A DNA stretch of 64,000 bases, from contig CBDANA010000006.1 in assembly GCA_965197385.1 (NCBI GenBank), positions 529,944 through 593,943 of the forward strand. The letters run 5' to 3'. The notes beneath the pieces are model-generated. The model did not search any database. It was not told the origin of the DNA and worked only from the letters and a program-made list of their open reading frames with translations. Position numbers and translations under genes: made by a program. This stretch comes from G963667915 sp965197385 (GTDB lineage: Bacteria > Acidobacteriota > Vicinamibacteria > Vicinamibacterales > UBA823). Positions 60,945-64,000 of this stretch are shown here, in pieces (the stretch's first letter is position 1; every line of letters starts with the position of its first letter).

Positions 60945-61296
60945 ATGCCGATCTCCAACGGGACCCGATTCGGCGCGTGCGAGGTTCTGAGCGCTATCGG
61001 CGCCGGCGGCATGGAGCCACGACGGCAGCGAGCTGTTCTACCTCGAGGGTTCGATACTGTCGGTTGAAGTCCTGCGGGAAGAGATGATGCGCGCCGACCT
61101 GCCCGATCCGGAGGAGTTCGCCTTCGAAAGACCGGAGCTGCTCTTCGAATCGTCAAGTGCACAATCTGTAGACACCTCGTACGACATCCTCCCCGACGGC
61201 CGGTTCGTCATGCTCGAGCCGCCCGAGGGAGACGCGGAGGCGCCCTTCACCGTCGTCGTCAACTGGATCGACACACTCGCGCAACGGGCGCCCTGA
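60945..61296 (+). pseudogene. Ser/Thr protein kinase collapsed by internal deletion
   Basis: The 5' end reads MPISNGTRFGACEVLSAIGA GGM-type sequence, the start of Acidobacteria-style Ser/Thr kinases (glycine-rich loop). At about 61012 it jumps to SHDGSELFYLEGSILSVEVL, then SYDILPDGRFVMLEPPEGDA and VVVNWIDTLAQRAP, the C-terminal beta-propeller end of the same kind of protein. Everything between (kinase domain, membrane helix, most of the propeller) is gone. Confidence 0.65.
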
Positions 61297-61316
61297 GCGG
61301 ACAATCTCAACGCGGC

Positions 61317-62894
61317 ATGCTCGACACGACCATCCTCATCGTCTACTTCCTCGGCATCTTCACCATCGGCTTCCACTTCGCGCGGAGGGAGCGGACGAGC
61401 CGCGAGTACTTCCTGGCCGGCCGACACGTCGGCTGGTTCGCGATCGGCGCGTCGGTCTTCGCGACGAACATCGGCAGCGAGCACTTTATTGGCCTGGCCG
61501 GCTCGGGCGCGACCTCGGGTCTGGCGGTCGGCGCCTACGAATGGTCGGCCAGTCTCTGCCTGTTCGTCCTCGGCTGGCTGTTCCTGCCGCATTATTTGAA
61601 GACGCGCGTCTTCACGATGCCGGAGTTCCTGGAGCGGCGGTTCAGCCCGGGGTGTCGTGCGTACCTGACCTGGGTGTCGATCTTCGCCTACATCTTCACG
61701 AAGATCTCGGTCTCACTGTTCGCCGGCGGGATCCTGATCCGGGAGGTCTTCGGCTGGGACTACATGACCTCGGCGATCCTCCTGGTCATCGCGACCGGGG
61801 CCTACACGATCGCCGGCGGCCTGTCGGCGGTCATCTACACCGATCTGGTCCAGGCGTTCATCCTGATCGGCGGCGCGATCCTGCTGACCATGCTCGGCCT
61901 GAATGCAGCGGGCGGCTTCGCCGGCCTGCGGGCGGCGCTGCCGGCCGACTTCTTCCACATGTTGAAGCCGGCGAGCGACCCGGTCTACCCGTGGCCGGGG
62001 ACGACGCTTGGCACGATCATCCTCGGCATCTGGTACTGGTGCACCGACCAGGTGATCGTCCAGAAGACGCTCTCGGCAAGGAACCTGCACGACGCGCGCA
62101 AGGGGACGATCTTTTGCGCGGCGCTGAAGACCCTGCCGGTCTTCATCCTCGTCCTGCCCGGCCTGATCGCCAAGGCGCTCTGGCCCGAGGACGTAGCGGG
62201 TGACAACGCCTATCCATTACTTGTGTTGCGGCTGCTGCCGGCCGGCGTGCAGGGGCTGATGATCGCCGCGCTGCTGGCGGCGCTCATGTCGTCGCTCAGC
62301 TCGGTCTTCAACTCCTGTTCCACGCTCTTGACGATGGACGTCTACAAGAAGCGGCATCCGCAGGCGAGCGAGAACAGGCTCGTCTTCGTCGGCCGCGTGA
62401 CGACCGCCGTCATCGTCATCGTCAGCATCCTCTGGATCCCGTTCATCCAGTTCATGAACAGCGAGATCTACCAGTACCTGCAGAGCATCCAGGCCAGCCT
62501 GGCCGCGCCGATCACCGCCGCCTTCCTGGTCGGCATCCTCTGGAAGGGCGCGACGGCCCGCGCCGCGCTGACGACGCTCGTCTTCGGCGGCATCGTAGGC
62601 GGCAGCCGGTTCCTGCTCGACGTATTGTACAACGGGCTGGGCTGGAATCTGGGCGGTTTGAACGCGGTCGTCGAGTTCAGCTTTCTGAACTTCTCGGTCA
62701 TCCTCTTCTTCGTCTCGGTCGGCCTGATGTTCTGGCTGAGCCGGCCGAGCGAGCGGGCCGACGCGTCGAAGCTGACCGACGTCACGCTCGACTGGCAGGC
62801 CCACGCCGCCGAGGTCGCGGGCCGGACGACCGAGAAGATCATGACCGGCATCGTCGGCGTGGCGATCGTCGGCCTGTGGGCGTACTTTGGCTAG
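61317..62894 (+). CDS. Sodium/solute symporter (SSS family, SGLT-like)
   Basis: A 525-residue protein with about 13-14 membrane segments, starting MLDTTILIVYFLGIFTIGFH. SSS signatures: ERTSREYFLAGRHVGWFAIG, SVFATNIGSEHFIGLAGSGA, GLSAVIYTDLVQAFILIGGA and LLAALMSSLSSVFNSCSTLL. The WYWCTDQVIVQKTLSARNLH segment is typical of the sugar (SGLT) branch. It would import a sugar with Na+; next to xylAB, xylose is a reasonable guess but unproven. Intact. Confidence 0.9.
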   Translation: MLDTTILIVYFLGIFTIGFHFARRERTSREYFLAGRHVGWFAIGASVFATNIGSEHFIGLAGSGATSGLAVGAYEWSASLCLFVLGWLFLPHYLKTRVFTMPEFLERRFSPGCRAYLTWVSIFAYIFTKISVSLFAGGILIREVFGWDYMTSAILLVIATGAYTIAGGLSAVIYTDLVQAFILIGGAILLTMLGLNAAGGFAGLRAALPADFFHMLKPASDPVYPWPGTTLGTIILGIWYWCTDQVIVQKTLSARNLHDARKGTIFCAALKTLPVFILVLPGLIAKALWPEDVAGDNAYPLLVLRLLPAGVQGLMIAALLAALMSSLSSVFNSCSTLLTMDVYKKRHPQASENRLVFVGRVTTAVIVIVSILWIPFIQFMNSEIYQYLQSIQASLAAPITAAFLVGILWKGATARAALTTLVFGGIVGGSRFLLDVLYNGLGWNLGGLNAVVEFSFLNFSVILFFVSVGLMFWLSRPSERADASKLTDVTLDWQAHAAEVAGRTTEKIMTGIVGVAIVGLWAYFG

Positions 62895-63033
62895 GCGACG
62901 AAACCGAGGCGGCCGGCACGGGTCCTGTCACCGGCCTTGCCACGTTACCTTTAGTCAAACCGATGCCGTGGCCCCCGAGCGTCAGCGAGCGGGCGAACCC
63001 ACGGGTGCTCACTTCGTTCCGCGCCCGCGGGGG

Positions 63034-63838
63034 GGTACTGTCAAGTTCAGTGGGAGCGTGGCAGACTTGGCCGATGAAACACGACACGCTGCGCTACCAT
63101 GGATATCGATTTCCCCCCGAGATCATCAGCCACGCCGTCTGGCTGTATCACCGCTTCGGTGTGAGCTTTCGCGATGTCGAAGATCTCCTGGCCCAACACG
63201 GCATCACGGTGTCCTACGAAGCGATCCGGCTGTGGTGCCTCACGTTTGGTTCAGTATACGCCCGCCGGCTCAAGCGTCGACAGGGCCGGCTGGGCGACAT
63301 CTGGCACCTGGACGAGGTCTTCGTCACCATCCAGGGACAGCGGCGCTATCTCTGGCGTGCCGTCGATCAAGATGGTGACGTCATCGATATCCTCGTCCAG
63401 TCGCGTCGCGACTGTCGGGCGGCTACACGCTTTTTCCGCAAGCTGTTGAAGGGGTCAGGAGCGTACGCCTGGGCGGTTGGTCACCGACAAGCTGAGCAGC
63501 TACAGGGCTGCGCACCGAGCGGTCATGCCGTCCGTCGCCCATCGCACGGACCGATACGAGAACAATCGTGCCGAAGTCTCCCACCAGCCCACACGGCAAC
63601 GCGAGCGACACATGCGCCGGTTCAAATCTCCCGGGCAGGCACAACGATTCTTGTCCGTGCACGGACTCGTCCGCAACCTCTTCCGCGTTGGCCGTCACCT
63701 GGTGCGAGCGGTGCATCATCGGGAGCTACGAGGACGCTCTTTTCTCATTTGGGATGCAGTCACGCTCGCCGCCTGACTCGAACTGAGATCACGACCCCGA
63801 GTACCGGCTCGCTCGACGAACGCTAACTTGACAGTACC
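63034..63838 (+). mobile_element. IS6-family element, second copy type
   Basis: Perfect 14-bp inverted ends GGTACTGTCAAGTT (63034-63047 and, reversed, 63825-63838). 805 bp, a normal IS6 length. It cuts the 5' end of a protoglobin gene on its right. It is a relative, not a copy, of the IS6 at 6539. Confidence 0.9.
63074..63776 (+). pseudogene. IS6-family transposase, frameshifted
   Basis: Start MKHDTLRYHGYRFPPEIISH. First Asp in DIWHLDEVFVTIQGQRRYLW. Near 63460 the frame shifts: the first frame degenerates after FFRKLLKGSG, while VTDKLSSYRAAHRAVMPSVA (second Asp) and YENNRAEVSHQPTRQRERHM (Glu) are in the other frame. All catalytic residues are present, but not in one frame. Confidence 0.88.
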
Positions 63839-63847
63839 TACGGAGCG

Positions 63848-64000
63848 GCTGACTTGGCTCGCTCGCCACTTTCTCTAGAGGACCTTGGCTTGATCCAAGA
63901 GACACTCTTGTTCACCGACGAGGACCGCGCGGCGTTGCGGCGAGCCGGCGCAGTTCTCAGCGACCAAGTTGAGGACGTGTTGGACGTTTGGTACGGCTTC
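63848..64000 (+). pseudogene. Protoglobin-type globin, start cut by IS6 and end outside the window
   Basis: The frame from 63848 reads ADLARSPLSLEDLGLIQETL then LFTDEDRAALRRAGAVLSDQ and VEDVLDVWYGF to the window edge. The 'FTDEDxAALRRAGxVLxDQV..VLDxWYGF' pattern is the N-terminal helix region of protoglobin heme proteins. No start codon remains between the IS6 end and the conserved region, so the native 5' end is lost. The rest of the gene lies beyond 64000. Confidence 0.6.

Noticed and set aside
1..64000. CRISPR arrays, integron attC arrays, tRNA or rRNA genes
   Set aside because: No regularly spaced repeats, attC-like arrays or tRNA cloverleaf signals were seen anywhere in the window.

Overview
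The window is GC-rich bacterial chromosome that most resembles Acidobacteriota of the Vicinamibacteria type. That placement is an inference from gene families (an exported 'DGQPDLQGVW'-type protein, DUF4159, PEGA, FmdB, a collapsed Acidobacteria-style Ser/Thr kinase); no rRNA or marker gene is present. About half of the window is ordinary metabolic chromosome and about half is a dense layer of nested, broken and duplicated insertion sequences.

Layout. 1-15 kb: the end of a Na+-symporter, a bacilliredoxin cut by IS481, an IS3 element, a VOC protein, IS1- and IS5-like pieces, an IS6 element, an IS110 element, a HAD phosphatase, an IS256 remnant invaded by a group II intron, and a Dam-type DNA methyltransferase. 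12.3-15.0 kb is an IS3 element carrying an IS30 inside its transposase gene. 15-36 kb is the chromosomal core: M19 dipeptidase, a proC pseudogene, CstA, LarE, a five-gene YejABEF-like peptide ABC operon, a serine hydrolase carrying an in-frame MITE, FmdB, an M20 peptidase, an IS1595, a YkgJ-type protein, PEGA and barrel envelope proteins, and an FAH-family hydrolase. 36-55 kb is a second mobile layer: IS21, IS5/IS1182, IS3, IS110 (three types) and ISL3 elements nested up to three deep, ending in a second, inverted copy of the IS3/IS30 composite. 55-64 kb: an IS1595 transposase, then a pentose cluster (xylB, xylA, an SSS sugar symporter) interspersed with decayed genes, an IS6 element and the start of a protoglobin gene.

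How the parts work together. The two IS3/IS30 composites (12270-15034 and 51866-54630) are 2765 bp each and inverted. Their flanks make sense only if the 36.8 kb between them is flipped: the flip restores a 4-bp target duplication (ACCA) around one composite, and it turns two distant ends into the matching terminal inverted repeats of one IS1595-family transposon with an 8-bp target duplication (TATCCTTT). That transposon carries a DUF5678-like gene, a retropepsin-like/SEC-C gene, its transposase and a 55-residue protein. The window therefore records a recombination inversion, or an assembly join across the repeat.

Further signals: three independent insertions at the codons of the second catalytic Asp of IS3 transposases; two IS110 copies with identical proteins but indels confined to the leader expected to encode the bridge RNA; and a ~100-bp structured core carried by two MITEs with unrelated ends.
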